Shown here in pieces: positions 1-7,820 of a DNA stretch of 13,301 nt (position 1 is the stretch's first letter; each line of letters opens with the position of its first letter). The position numbers and the translations under genes were made by a program. Source of the stretch: Anaerolineaceae bacterium (lineage in GTDB: Bacteria > Chloroflexota > Anaerolineae > Anaerolineales > Anaerolineaceae); contig JAQTMA010000113.1 in the NCBI GenBank assembly GCA_028714615.1, forward strand, positions 1-13,301. Direction: 5' to 3'. The notes below the pieces were generated by a model, which did not search any database, was not told the DNA's origin, and worked only from the letters and a program-made list of their open reading frames with translations.

Positions 1-1
1 G

Positions 2-448
2 TGGACTTTCGGAAATTCATGGCGGGTGGCGGCGGGAAAACCGAGTGCCTATGAGCCGGTAGGCCCTTACAAAATCAGGTTGGTAAAGGTTCCGGACGCG
101 ACCTGGGGGGCCAGTACGTTGCGCCTTCGGGTGAATCGCTACCCCTTGGCGGATTTGACCTTTTACGACACGCCTGAGATTCCGGACCGGTTTCAGGAGA
201 ACCTGCTGCATGGCATGTCCTTCGTAGCTTATCACAAATGGGATGCCGATACGGAGAATCTGGACCGGGCGGCGTTCTTCTTTAGCCAGTTCATCGCTTA
301 CTTTGGCCCTGCCATTTCCCACAAGGACCGGATTGAGCAGCTAAAACGCGGCGAACAGGAAATGGAGATGAAACGGGCGGGATCAACGGCGGCCTGGAAG
401 CCGCTCCGAACCCCTCCGCCTCAACCGGCGCAAGCAGCGGAGTCGTGA
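2..448 (+). CDS. Probable phage head-tail adaptor protein (DUF6682-like), 5' end outside window
   Basis: The reading frame is open to the left edge, so 148 residues are visible and the true start probably lies upstream. A GTG at 26 could serve as a start but has no clear ribosome binding site, and the frame upstream of it (WTFGNSWR) reads like protein. The core has a beta-rich part, then an acidic turn with Pro-Glu-Ile-Pro, then a helix containing HGMSFVAYHKWDAD and DRAAFFFSQFIAYFG. This resembles the C-terminal half of phage adaptor proteins of the DUF6682 type, where a proline turn precedes a helix with Ala/Tyr and Asp, followed by a second helix ending in FxxxxG. Such proteins are thought to sit in the connector between portal and tail. 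The last 30 residues are a Pro/Ala-rich tail. The next gene starts one base after the stop. The family assignment is from memory of the motif and is moderate. Confidence 0.6.
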   Translation, partial: WTFGNSWRVAAGKPSAYEPVGPYKIRLVKVPDATWGASTLRLRVNRYPLADLTFYDTPEIPDRFQENLLHGMSFVAYHKWDADTENLDRAAFFFSQFIAYFGPAISHKDRIEQLKRGEQEMEMKRAGSTAAWKPLRTPPPQPAQAAES

Positions 449-449
449 C

Positions 450-1664
450 ATGGCCCTCCGCCCCCGCCCGCATACCCTGGAAGAGCCGTCCATCGACAAG
501 CTGATGGGAATTCGTAACACCCTCCGCCCAGAGCGCCAGCCTCCTGGGGCTTTGTCGGCGGCTACCAATTTCATCATCGACGATACCGGAACCCTGGAGC
601 GTCGGGAAGGGTATGCTGAGACCGGCAGCTTTACAAACCTGACGGCGGCATACGCTACCAAAAATGGCAAGAGGCTGTTCCTGGTTGATAATGGCTACCT
701 CATCGCCCGCAACGTAGGGATGCAGGATATTGTTCTGGCGCATATCGGGGTGCACGACCCGCTCACATGGGCGGAATTTGGGGATCAGGTGTTCTACTCG
801 TCGTTTACGCCCGAGGTTATCGGGATGATCGAGAATGGTGACACCCATATGAATTTGCGGTTCCCAGACCCATCCCCGCTCTCGGCTGAGTTGCTGGAAG
901 GTTCTTTACCGGCAGGTCAGTATCAAATCACTGCGGTTTATCGGGATAGCGCGGAACGGCAAGGCCCCGCCAGTAACTGGGTCAATTTGCAAGCTTCTGA
1001 TAACGTATCCATTAGGGTAATACTCCCTGCATGTCCAGATGGGTATATTGCTGATATTTATATTTCGCCACCGGACGGACCCGAGGTTTTCCTGGTAGGC
1101 TCAACTTCAGGAACGTTGTTTCAATTTGACGGTTCATTTGAGAACTACGCATTTCCATTAGGCGTCGAGCAGACCAATTGCCGATCAACACCGTCCTGGC
1201 GGGTCGCCATAGCCGCGTATAATACTAGGTTGTATCTGGCTACTTATCTACAGCAAAACGATACCAGCCATATTTTTATATCCCTTCCCTGGTGGCCTTG
1301 GATGTATGACATATCCAAGGATTTCTTCTCTGTCCCTCATCGGGTGATGGGAATGCTGGGAACGCCGGACGGAATATTGATTGGAACCGAGAGGCATATA
1401 TGGCTGTATACGGACGATAAAATGATCCAGTTGGCCAATTATGGAATGCCGGAAGGTTATCCCATATACCAGGATGGAGATGGAATCATATCGTTTTGGA
1501 CAGAACGAGGGGTACATACTTTTCCTCCCTTCAAGAATCTGAACGAGGATAAGTATAGCGTGCCACCTGGGTCCTCCTGCTATACGGCGATCATTAACCG
1601 GCATGGAATGAAGCAGGCTCTTGTTTTAACGAATACTGACGGTACGGCATACAACGCATATTAA
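450..1664 (+). CDS. Phage tail hub or nozzle-like structural protein (404 aa)
   Basis: The ATG lies one base after the previous stop, suggesting translational coupling. Residues 20-55 contain GIRNT, P31-P32-G, A37-x2-N40, a D-x-G turn and RREGY at 51-55. This is the N-terminal signature of a broad group of podophage proteins encoded just after the adaptor (G-x-N-x-P, then A-x-N-x-D-x-G, then R-x-G-Y). The rest is beta-rich with repeated short strands such as GQYQITAVYRD, DGYIADIYISPP, TRLYLATYL and ERHIWLYTDD, consistent with a propeller or beta-sandwich. T7 gp12 is a nozzle protein containing a beta-propeller and stands in a similar place after its adaptor; the analogy is inference. No catalytic motif, signal peptide or membrane segment is visible. 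GC content drops from about 60% near the start (36 of 60 at 481-540) to about 43% (26 of 60 at 1261-1320), possibly a mosaic join. Confidence 0.6.
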   Translation: MALRPRPHTLEEPSIDKLMGIRNTLRPERQPPGALSAATNFIIDDTGTLERREGYAETGSFTNLTAAYATKNGKRLFLVDNGYLIARNVGMQDIVLAHIGVHDPLTWAEFGDQVFYSSFTPEVIGMIENGDTHMNLRFPDPSPLSAELLEGSLPAGQYQITAVYRDSAERQGPASNWVNLQASDNVSIRVILPACPDGYIADIYISPPDGPEVFLVGSTSGTLFQFDGSFENYAFPLGVEQTNCRSTPSWRVAIAAYNTRLYLATYLQQNDTSHIFISLPWWPWMYDISKDFFSVPHRVMGMLGTPDGILIGTERHIWLYTDDKMIQLANYGMPEGYPIYQDGDGIISFWTERGVHTFPPFKNLNEDKYSVPPGSSCYTAIINRHGMKQALVLTNTDGTAYNAY

Positions 1665-1669
1665 GAAGT

Positions 1670-1678
1670 GAGGAAGGG
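1670..1678 (+). promoter_or_regulatory. Shine-Dalgarno for the gene at 1681
   Basis: The purine run GAGGAAGGG lies shortly before the ATG at 1681, with AGGA ending six bases upstream. It is one of the clearest ribosome binding sites in the window and fixes this start. Confidence 0.75.
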
Positions 1679-1680
1679 CG

Positions 1681-2133
1681 ATGATTAAATTTTCAACGGG
1701 GCTGAGTAATTCTCTGGCCGATGCGGTTGGGGCCACGGGTGGCAACAGCGCAACAGGTGCCTTGAATCTGTGCAAGGTGAACATCTACACGGGGGCGCAG
1801 CCGGCTTCCGCCGACGATGCGGCCTCGGGGTCGCTCCTCGGCAGCATTACTCCCAGTGCAGGAGCGACGGGCGGCACCTTTTCCGTGAGCGGGCGCGTGC
1901 TGTCCAAGAGCCCATCGGAAACCTGGCAGATGCTGGGCGCAGCGGCGGGCACAATGGGGTGGTTCAGGATGTTTCCAGCTTCCGGGAACCCAGCCATTTC
2001 GTCAACCACGGAGCCGCGCATCGATGGCAGTGTGGCGACCTCTGGCGGGGATGCCAATTTCAATAACGTAACCGTGACCGTGGGATCGCCCCATACCCTA
2101 GATGTATTCTCGGTTACGTTTCCTGAATCGTAA
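1681..2133 (+). CDS. Small beta-rich phage virion protein (150 aa), homologue of the protein at 8657
   Basis: I recognise the type but know no established function. It opens with FSTGLSNSL, has Y36-T-G-x2-P-A-x-A-D45, then E80-T-W82, W94-F-R96, R113-I-D-G and a final strand DVFSVTF. Proteins with this string of motifs are common among phage structural genes and are usually annotated hypothetical. The composition (rich in Gly, Ala, Ser and Thr, few charges) points to a secreted or assembled beta-sandwich. The protein at 8657-9136 shares Y-[ST]-G-x2-P-A-x-A-D, E-T-W, a [WF]-F-R strand, R-x-x-G and a final aromatic strand in the same order, so the two look like diverged duplicates. Position between the hub-like gene and the fibre genes suggests a tail adaptor or decoration role; this is inference. 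Confidence 0.7.
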   Translation: MIKFSTGLSNSLADAVGATGGNSATGALNLCKVNIYTGAQPASADDAASGSLLGSITPSAGATGGTFSVSGRVLSKSPSETWQMLGAAAGTMGWFRMFPASGNPAISSTTEPRIDGSVATSGGDANFNNVTVTVGSPHTLDVFSVTFPES

Positions 2134-2137
2134 GGAG
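2132..2137 (+). promoter_or_regulatory. Shine-Dalgarno that selects the start at 2146
   Basis: AAGGAG overlaps the stop codon of the preceding gene. Two ATGs follow, at 2141 and 2146. Only 2146 is at a normal distance (eight bases) and opens the long frame; the one at 2141 is in another frame and too close. Confidence 0.75.
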
Positions 2138-2145
2138 AATATGTC

Positions 2146-2598
2146 ATGGCGAATAATCTTGGTGCAGTCATACAGGCTGATCTGCTGAAATTGATCCTTA
2201 ACGGGACAGCCATAGCCAATATCGCAGACGATGCCGCTTCAGCCCCGTTGACCAATCTCTATGTTTCCTTACACACGGCGGACCCGACGAATGCGGGTAA
2301 CCAGACCTCAAATGAGGTGAGCTATAGCGCTTATGCCAGAACCGCCATCGCACGCAGTTCCACGGGGCCTGCTTGGGGGGTTACTGGGTCGAGCCCAGCG
2401 GTGGCTACTCCGAATGCGGCGATTGTTTTCCCCTCGCCCACAGGAGCAACAGGACAGATCGCAACCCATGCGGCTATCGGCACGAGTATTACAGGAACCG
2501 GAAAGCTGATCGTATCGGGGGCCTTAACCCCTAATATAACGATTCAGTTGAGCGTTCCTCCAACCATCGCTACAACATCCCAGATTACGATGGATTAA
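2146..2598 (+). CDS. Phage tail fibre-associated small protein of the LYVSLHTADP type (150 aa)
   Basis: Residues 38-46 read LYVSLHTAD and are followed by a Gly/Asn/Gln turn, NEVSY and AYART at 56-66. This L-Y-V-[SA]-L-H-T-A-D-P ... N-E-V-S-Y-x-x-Y-A-R string is widespread in small phage proteins often annotated as tail fibre or minor tail proteins. Its precise role is not established to my knowledge. The first 33 residues form a likely helix; the remainder is Thr/Ser/Gly-rich beta structure ending in short strands (GKLIVSGAL, ITIQLSVPP). It is the same size as the preceding protein but shares no clear motifs with it. The next gene starts two bases after its stop without a visible binding site, which suggests coupled translation and similar copy number. 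Confidence 0.7.
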   Translation: MANNLGAVIQADLLKLILNGTAIANIADDAASAPLTNLYVSLHTADPTNAGNQTSNEVSYSAYARTAIARSSTGPAWGVTGSSPAVATPNAAIVFPSPTGATGQIATHAAIGTSITGTGKLIVSGALTPNITIQLSVPPTIATTSQITMD

Positions 2599-2600
2599 AC

Positions 2601-3590
2601 ATGGCTTATGAATCCACCTGGACTTTTGATGTCAACGTTACGCCGACCGATCAGACGACGCTAACCAAGCAGTGCCAATCGTTTTTGTTGCAGCTTAAGA
2701 ATTGGCTCGTTACAAGCGGTTGGACGGTGGTTTATTCATCGAATGCGACTACGGCCAATACATCCGATAATTGGACGACCATCGCTGATTTGGTAAGGGC
2801 GGCGGCAGGGTCGAATCATTCTCATGTCACATTAAAAAGCCCGATAGGCATGTATGCCGGGTCAAGCACGTTTGATTACCTTGGAGATCAATCGCGAGTA
2901 TGGATGACCTTAGATTGGTCTACAACCACTGATTACACAATTACGGTTCGTTGGCATAACTCTGCGCCGACCGGTGGAAGTTTGACGGCGGTACAGATAT
3001 CTACCAATCAAGTCGGGTTCGCAAGCCTTCAATTCATGCGTTCGGTATTGAATACAGCAACTTTCCATTTTTCTAAAGTTGGAAATGGGGGATTCTACTC
3101 GGCGACAACGTATTCTGGAGCTGGGCGGGCTCCGTTCTATATGCATTGCATGAGTACATTGAGCCCTAGCCGCAATGTATCGAACCAGGATCATCCTTAC
3201 GGAATAAGCTTGATAGCGGTGTATTCTGATACCGGTAACGGAGCACCCATATATGCTAATTGGAGCTCTACCAACTTGGTTGGGTGGTCCCATGATGGAA
3301 CCGCTGGGGCACCCTCGGCGATGTGCTTGTACTCAATGGGGTCCGCTGGCACTTTAGGCCCGATGGGTATTACAGGCGCGGCTGCGGGGGATGCCTGGGC
3401 CTCTAAGGTTGATTTTAGCCCGGTATATGTTTGGAATACTACCACCTCGAAAACAGCAAGGATTGGACGGCTGCCTGACCTATTCATTACCGGTAACGCA
3501 AACGTCAATGGGTCCACGGATGCTGCTACTGTGGCCTGGGAAGTTATAGGAAGCGCCTTCCTTCCGACTAATGCCGCATGGAACTGGTAA
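2601..3590 (+). CDS. Phage structural protein of unknown function (329 aa)
   Basis: The product opens with MAYESTWTFDVN, a helix-like stretch (LTKQCQSFLLQLKNWLVTSGW) and then a strand ending VVYSSN. It continues with DNWTTIADLVRA and a His-Ser-His strand (NHSHVTLKS). Proteins with this arrangement, an N-terminal helix followed by GWxVxxSSN, a DxW turn and a 'HSxxxLxSP' strand, occur among podophage tail genes. I cannot assign a function. The remainder is rich in Ser, Thr, Gly, Trp and Tyr with no catalytic motif, signal peptide or membrane span, and ends in a short strand after IGRLPDLFITG. It is probably a tail-tip or appendage component by position; that is inference. The ATG lies two bases after the preceding stop, and I see no good Shine-Dalgarno. 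Confidence 0.6.
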   Translation: MAYESTWTFDVNVTPTDQTTLTKQCQSFLLQLKNWLVTSGWTVVYSSNATTANTSDNWTTIADLVRAAAGSNHSHVTLKSPIGMYAGSSTFDYLGDQSRVWMTLDWSTTTDYTITVRWHNSAPTGGSLTAVQISTNQVGFASLQFMRSVLNTATFHFSKVGNGGFYSATTYSGAGRAPFYMHCMSTLSPSRNVSNQDHPYGISLIAVYSDTGNGAPIYANWSSTNLVGWSHDGTAGAPSAMCLYSMGSAGTLGPMGITGAAAGDAWASKVDFSPVYVWNTTTSKTARIGRLPDLFITGNANVNGSTDAATVAWEVIGSAFLPTNAAWNW

Positions 3591-3593
3591 GGT

Positions 3594-4127
3594 ATGGCCA
3601 CAATAGATTCCACTATCGACGCCTCCGATCCGTTTGTAGTGGGATTGACATCGCTCTTTGGTGGGCCTGGGAATGGCTTTACAATATCAGGAACTGGGCC
3701 TTACGCGGTGCCCGGAAAATATTCTGTTTCGGGTACGATTACCGGGTTCCCTTATACTGACTGGATTGCTATTGCAGAGTATACGAATGGATTAGGTATT
3801 GCAGGGGTCCAGAGAGGGAGTGGGTCTAGTTACGCTATTACTGGAATAGCCAATAAGGATTCAGTGGTTGTGACTTTGCGGCCCAGGATAGGTTCGGCTT
3901 GGAGCGCAGGAAAAGTTTATGCTACGGGAACCTACACGCACCCGAAGGATGCCATTACTACACCGTTCTTCTTCAAGGTTACAGCGGGTGGGGGCGGGTA
4001 TAGCGGTGCCACGGAGCCTACCTGGCCAACCACACCCGGAGCGACGGTATCGGATGGCGACCTCACCTGGACTTGCCAGAACCGGCTCATCCAGCCCATT
4101 GAGCAAGGCCCTTTGATGCCGGTGTAG
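3594..4127 (+). CDS. Phage tail protein with C-terminal W/EPTWP module (177 aa)
   Basis: There are two parts. Residues 1-100 are Gly/Thr/Ser-rich and beta-like, with no family I recognise. Residues 103-160 form a module seen at the ends of many phage tail and virion proteins: it starts with a Trp (SAWSAGKVYATG), has a strand with three Phe (TPFFFKVTAGG), then SGATEPTWP at 137-145, a Gly-x-x-V turn, S-D-G and a closing T-W-T at 158-160. The module is often placed in appendages that touch cell-surface sugars, but binding is not shown here. The start has only a weak, very close purine run (TAAGG at the preceding stop), so it is probably translated by coupling. The stop is followed four bases later by the fibre-like gene, consistent with a partner role. 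Confidence 0.65.
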   Translation: MATIDSTIDASDPFVVGLTSLFGGPGNGFTISGTGPYAVPGKYSVSGTITGFPYTDWIAIAEYTNGLGIAGVQRGSGSSYAITGIANKDSVVVTLRPRIGSAWSAGKVYATGTYTHPKDAITTPFFFKVTAGGGGYSGATEPTWPTTPGATVSDGDLTWTCQNRLIQPIEQGPLMPV

Positions 4128-4131
4128 TGCC

Positions 4132-5781
4132 ATGGCCTACACACCCTCACCGAACTTTGATTTCACCGGATACTCGGTAAGTTATACCCCCTCGCTTAAT
4201 TTTTCCATACCCACTAACATAGCCGCGATGTCAGGGGGTGGCTCTGTTGACGTAGCGTTTGTGGATGCGATGCCACGCTATTTTTCCGGAGGTGGCTCCG
4301 GTACAGTGGTGTTTTTGAGCGCATCCACAATTAGTGGCGATGGATCAGGTACGGCGCTTTTTATGAGCGCATCGACTACGGATTGGGGCGGGTCTGGCGG
4401 GGCTTCCTTTGTAGCGTATGCGGCAGAGCTTAATGGCGGAGGTGCCGGCGGCGCACAATTTGTAAACGCGACCGCCAGTGTTTTTAATGGAGGTGGCTCA
4501 GGAAATGCCACTTTCGCCTTGGTCCCACAAGCTGTTTTGTTGGCGGGCGGGGCTGGGGGCGCTGCGCTGGATTCGTTTTTGCCTTCAATACTGTCCGCAG
4601 GGGGCTCTGCGGGCGCGAACTTATACTCGCATGCGACCGCTACACTAACGGTGTCAGGTTCTGGTAGTTCATCGTTTGATTACATACCCCCCTCGGTTTT
4701 GTCCGCTGGTGGTTCCGGAGGCACCAGTTTATCGAGTTATTTGCCAAATAGTATTGTTATAACTGCGTCAAAGCCAACGCTCCGTGCGGGAACCGCTGAT
4801 GGTGTTCTAACCCTGGCGATGCCTACGGTTCATGTAACCATGGCCGGGTCGCCCTCGCCAGGCGGAATAATTGAAATAAGCTATCCGGCTCCTTTGGTAA
4901 CCTTGGTTACTGGCGGTTCTGTGGATTCAGCCCGCACCCCTTCGCCCTTGGCTACTCTATCGGGAACCTCGCCTTGGGGCTACGTGGGCAGTGCGGTATT
5001 GATGCAGCCAACGCTTGTAGCGACCATAACCGGGCTTTCCGGTTCATCGGGAAGTATAAACGTAACCTGGCCTGCGGTCACAGCTACGATAAAGGGAGGG
5101 GGTGAAGCTTCCATCTATGCGCCCAGCGTAAAAGCGATTATCGCAAGCGGAACTTCGGGCAGCGTCGGAACTGTCACCCTGCGGATGCCGAGGGTTTTGG
5201 TTTCGTCGAGGGGGGCCTCCCAAGGTTATGGAAGGGTAGCGGTGACTGCTCCTGCCGCCAGGCCACTATACGGTATCGCGGCAATCCAGGCACCGAAGGT
5301 ATATGTCACCGCCAGGCAGGCGGTGAATCCATACACCGTCGCCTATATGACAAATCTGAAGGTAGGTGAAACTACGCAGTTCACAAATTACCCGTTCAAA
5401 TGGGTGGTGAGATTCGGCGGTGAATATCTGGCGATGTCTCCGACCAAGCAATACACCATCGGAGGGGATACGGATAAAGGAACCCATATTACGTCATCGG
5501 CTACGTTCCACCCCATGGATTTTGAGACCAAGAAACATAAACGGATTCCGTTTGTGTATGTTGGAAGCACGACAGGAAATCCAGGAGTCTCCATAACCGT
5601 GGACGGCCGCAGCCAAGGGCCTTTCCAAACACATGCGATTACACCCGGATCGAAACGGGTAAAACTTCCCCGAGGGGAGGCAGGCCGGTATTGGTCGTTC
5701 ACGCTTTCCAACGATCAAGGCGAGGTGCTTAAATTCGACCGCCTTGATTTTTACGTCGATATATTGACGAGGAAGGTGTAG
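4132..5781 (+). CDS. Repetitive tail fibre-like protein A (549 aa), shares its C-terminal half with fibre B
   Basis: There are four regions. Residues 1-27 contain two copies of a short motif, YTPSPNFDF and YTPSLNFSI, like the 'YxPPxNxxF' repeats at the head of some phage proteins. Residues 35-205 hold ten Gly/Ser-rich repeats of 16-18 residues. Residues 210-400 hold longer, looser repeats built on P-x-V and G-x-x-G. Residues 405-549 form a compact domain with NYPFKW, GGEYLAM, KRIPFVYVGST, SITVDG, KLPRG, GRYW and the final DFYVDILTRKV. From memory, similar domains end many phage tail proteins (RYWxFxLxN ... V-x-L-[ST]-R-[RK]-V). Residues 246-549 are collinear with residues 435-737 of the 737-residue protein. 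No chaperone site, enzyme motif or membrane segment is visible. It is most likely a tail fibre or tip component; the exact place in the virion is unknown. Confidence 0.7.
   Translation: MAYTPSPNFDFTGYSVSYTPSLNFSIPTNIAAMSGGGSVDVAFVDAMPRYFSGGGSGTVVFLSASTISGDGSGTALFMSASTTDWGGSGGASFVAYAAELNGGGAGGAQFVNATASVFNGGGSGNATFALVPQAVLLAGGAGGAALDSFLPSILSAGGSAGANLYSHATATLTVSGSGSSSFDYIPPSVLSAGGSGGTSLSSYLPNSIVITASKPTLRAGTADGVLTLAMPTVHVTMAGSPSPGGIIEISYPAPLVTLVTGGSVDSARTPSPLATLSGTSPWGYVGSAVLMQPTLVATITGLSGSSGSINVTWPAVTATIKGGGEASIYAPSVKAIIASGTSGSVGTVTLRMPRVLVSSRGASQGYGRVAVTAPAARPLYGIAAIQAPKVYVTARQAVNPYTVAYMTNLKVGETTQFTNYPFKWVVRFGGEYLAMSPTKQYTIGGDTDKGTHITSSATFHPMDFETKKHKRIPFVYVGSTTGNPGVSITVDGRSQGPFQTHAITPGSKRVKLPRGEAGRYWSFTLSNDQGEVLKFDRLDFYVDILTRKV
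4234..4746 (+). repeat. Ten-copy 16-18 residue Gly/Ser repeat inside fibre A
   Basis: Each unit starts with GG(G)[SA] and has Phe or Leu exactly five residues after the [SA]. The hydrophobic positions are 43, 61, 77, 93, 110, 128, 146, 164, 182 and 200. The pitch is mostly 18 residues, with 16- and 17-residue units at positions two to four. DNA copies have diverged a lot, so this is a protein-level repeat rather than a recent DNA expansion. A stacked beta structure is the natural guess. Confidence 0.8.
5769..5776 (+). promoter_or_regulatory. Shine-Dalgarno for the gene at 5784, embedded in the end of fibre A
   Basis: GAGGAAGG lies in the codons for the last residues (TRKV) of fibre A and ends seven bases before the ATG at 5784. 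The same arrangement occurs at the end of fibre B. Confidence 0.7.
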
Positions 5782-5783
5782 CC

Positions 5784-7814
5784 ATGGCGCACATTGTTTT
5801 GTCTGGTGATATGGAACGCGCGGCTATGTGGATACCGGCGGCAAGAAGTGCCATCAGGCGCCAGCGAGGGATTGATCCGCAACGGGGAAACATAGCCCTA
5901 GGCGTGGATAATGGGGATACTATAATCCGGGCAAGCTATGAAGGAACTCAGGAATACATTAGCATAGATGCTGGCGGTGGATTTTTCTACGAATTCTTTA
6001 CTACGGTTCCTGTCGATAATTTTAGCTACGTGGATGCGGGCCACGATCCGGCTACCCAGTTATGGATAAGCGGTCGGGGGACGCGGATGCAAGTGGCAGC
6101 GGGAACCGGTACACCCATATTCGATGCCACAGATACCGTATATACCCCAGGAAATTGGACGATCATTCCGGCGGGGCAGCAGAAGACTCCGTTCAATACA
6201 TGGGCCTCTTGGCAGCACCAGCGGATGTATGAATACATCCATTGGCCTAACAATAATGGAGATGAGTATATATCATCCACGGCTGGGGTAGGACCGTACC
6301 AATCAAATTTGGTTGGCTTCAGGTCCATGCTATCTGCTTTTTTATGGTCTGATAGCTATTGGCCTACTTTTGCGGTTGATTCGGGGTGGGATATAGGGGC
6401 TACGCATTACTCAAGAGGCTCGGTACAATATTTGCAGTTGAATGATCTTCCCGAGGGGAGCTGGTGGCGGCATTGCGCGATCCAGAATGTCGGGGGCCGG
6501 AGGTTCGTTGTGGCAACTGATGCTAAAAGCAGGTTCTATGTGTATCCGTTGCTGGATTATGGGGCCGGAGGGATAAGCCAGTTTGATCCCAGAGTAAAGA
6601 TCGCTGATCCGCCATTTCCGGCCTGGGTCAATACAGGATACGATAACGCCCTTGATAATAAGGTGTGGGAGTTCAACAAAGACGCGACAAGAGCCGTATC
6701 TATACAATACCAATCCATAATCCCAACTACGGGAAGTCCAGTTAAGGTACAGGCGGGTATTACCTTTACAGCTACGATACCAACAACCCTGTTTGACACC
6801 TCGCCGACTGTTAGGGAGGATTATCCAGGCCTGGTGGAACTTGGAATTGGAATAACCATAACGGGGCCTAACGCTAATGAATTTTCCGTTTCCCTGACGC
6901 TGGAACGAACGCTCAATCCTGCTAGCGGACGGGTCGTGTTGGGTGCTGGGTATGCTTTCATGGATACCCGGCTTCCGGTTTCAGAGGATACTCTGATAAC
7001 TTTTGAGGCTCTTGTCTATTCGGATATATCTACCGTAACCCACGGTAGCCCGCCCGTTACCATCGAAGCGGCCACCTCGACGCAGCAGGAGGTTGTCGAC
7101 GCGATGTATTGGTCAGCCGATACGGGGGGAAACCCTACGATTGATATTGGGCTATTCGATGTTGTATTCACGATGAATGCAAATCTGTCGTCCACGCCGA
7201 TAATGGAAATAGCCGCTACAAATGAAGCTTCGCAATTATTGGGCGGCACCGCAATCACTACGTTGAATGTAGGGGGTGTTGATTACGAATTGTTTAACGG
7301 GGAACAGCGGGGGTATAATCAAATATCCGCTACTAATGATATTGTATTTATAAAGGCTGTGGACCTCCGCACAATGTCGGCGGCGGCTAGCCATAACTCG
7401 GTTGGCGGTGCTTCATATGGATGGCGGCTGTGGGTCTACGGCGCCTTGGTTGATTCAGCCCAAGGCGCAGGAACGCCCAGCCCCCCTTCGACCGCTAGCA
7501 GCCGAACGCCCTTGCCGCCAAGCTTAGCCAATTTGGCGTTACTGATTTCAAGGCGTAGTTACCGGTCAACGCATTTGGATAGCTTCTCGATTCATCCGCA
7601 AGGACACATCGCTATCGCGTTATCACGGCTGTTTCCTACATTACCTATACCGATGGATATTGATTTCATAATGACAGATAAGGGAAAAAGATATGCCCAC
7701 AGGGGAGTATATAACAGGGCTTTCGGAGACGGCAGGGATTATTCCTACTATACGGTAAATCCGGATGCCGTTCGTGGGTTGTTTAGAAGCTTTGGTATTT
7801 TCTACAGGCGATAA
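5784..7814 (+). CDS. Large phage virion protein of unknown function (676 aa)
   Basis: I do not recognise a family with certainty. The protein is beta-rich and aromatic throughout, with many Trp/Tyr strands (for example GGGFFYEFFTTV, WASWQHQRMYEYIHW and GSWWRHCAIQNVGG). After about residue 300 the style changes to Thr/Ile-rich strands with few Trp. A Pro/Ser/Thr linker at 559-580 separates a C-terminal part of about 95 residues that includes HPQGHIAIALS, DIDFIMTDKGKRYAHRGVYNRAFG and DYSYYTVN. There is no signal peptide, membrane segment or obvious active site. Size and position between fibre A and the propeller suggest a tail spike, tip or appendage body. A glycan-degrading function is possible but nothing seen supports it. 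The start is well supported by a Shine-Dalgarno inside the end of fibre A, two bases between stop and ATG. Its GC content (28 of 60 at 6241-6300) is lower than in fibre B. Confidence 0.55.
   Translation: MAHIVLSGDMERAAMWIPAARSAIRRQRGIDPQRGNIALGVDNGDTIIRASYEGTQEYISIDAGGGFFYEFFTTVPVDNFSYVDAGHDPATQLWISGRGTRMQVAAGTGTPIFDATDTVYTPGNWTIIPAGQQKTPFNTWASWQHQRMYEYIHWPNNNGDEYISSTAGVGPYQSNLVGFRSMLSAFLWSDSYWPTFAVDSGWDIGATHYSRGSVQYLQLNDLPEGSWWRHCAIQNVGGRRFVVATDAKSRFYVYPLLDYGAGGISQFDPRVKIADPPFPAWVNTGYDNALDNKVWEFNKDATRAVSIQYQSIIPTTGSPVKVQAGITFTATIPTTLFDTSPTVREDYPGLVELGIGITITGPNANEFSVSLTLERTLNPASGRVVLGAGYAFMDTRLPVSEDTLITFEALVYSDISTVTHGSPPVTIEAATSTQQEVVDAMYWSADTGGNPTIDIGLFDVVFTMNANLSSTPIMEIAATNEASQLLGGTAITTLNVGGVDYELFNGEQRGYNQISATNDIVFIKAVDLRTMSAAASHNSVGGASYGWRLWVYGALVDSAQGAGTPSPPSTASSRTPLPPSLANLALLISRRSYRSTHLDSFSIHPQGHIAIALSRLFPTLPIPMDIDFIMTDKGKRYAHRGVYNRAFGDGRDYSYYTVNPDAVRGLFRSFGIFYRR
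7441..7468 (+). other. Perfect inverted repeat at the linker of the 676-residue gene
   Basis: GCGCCTTGG (7441-7449) pairs exactly with CCAAGGCGC (7460-7468) across a ten-base loop. It lies in coding sequence immediately before the Pro/Ser/Thr linker. There is no following T-run, so it is not a typical terminator. Confidence 0.55.
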
Positions 7815-7820
7815 TATAGA

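Noticed and set aside
291..848. 185-residue open frame on the minus strand
   Set aside because: It lies across the junction of two well-supported + strand genes, has no ribosome site, and its protein is Arg/Pro-rich with no recognisable pattern. It is a shadow of the coding frame.
1770..2066. 98-residue + strand frame inside the gene at 1681
   Set aside because: The frame sits wholly within the 150-residue gene, and its Arg/Gly/His-rich translation is typical of an out-of-frame reading of a GC-rich gene.
4234..4746. CRISPR-like array
   Set aside because: The regular spacing is in the protein. DNA copies are not conserved, there are no spacers of constant length between identical repeats, and the stretch is an open frame.
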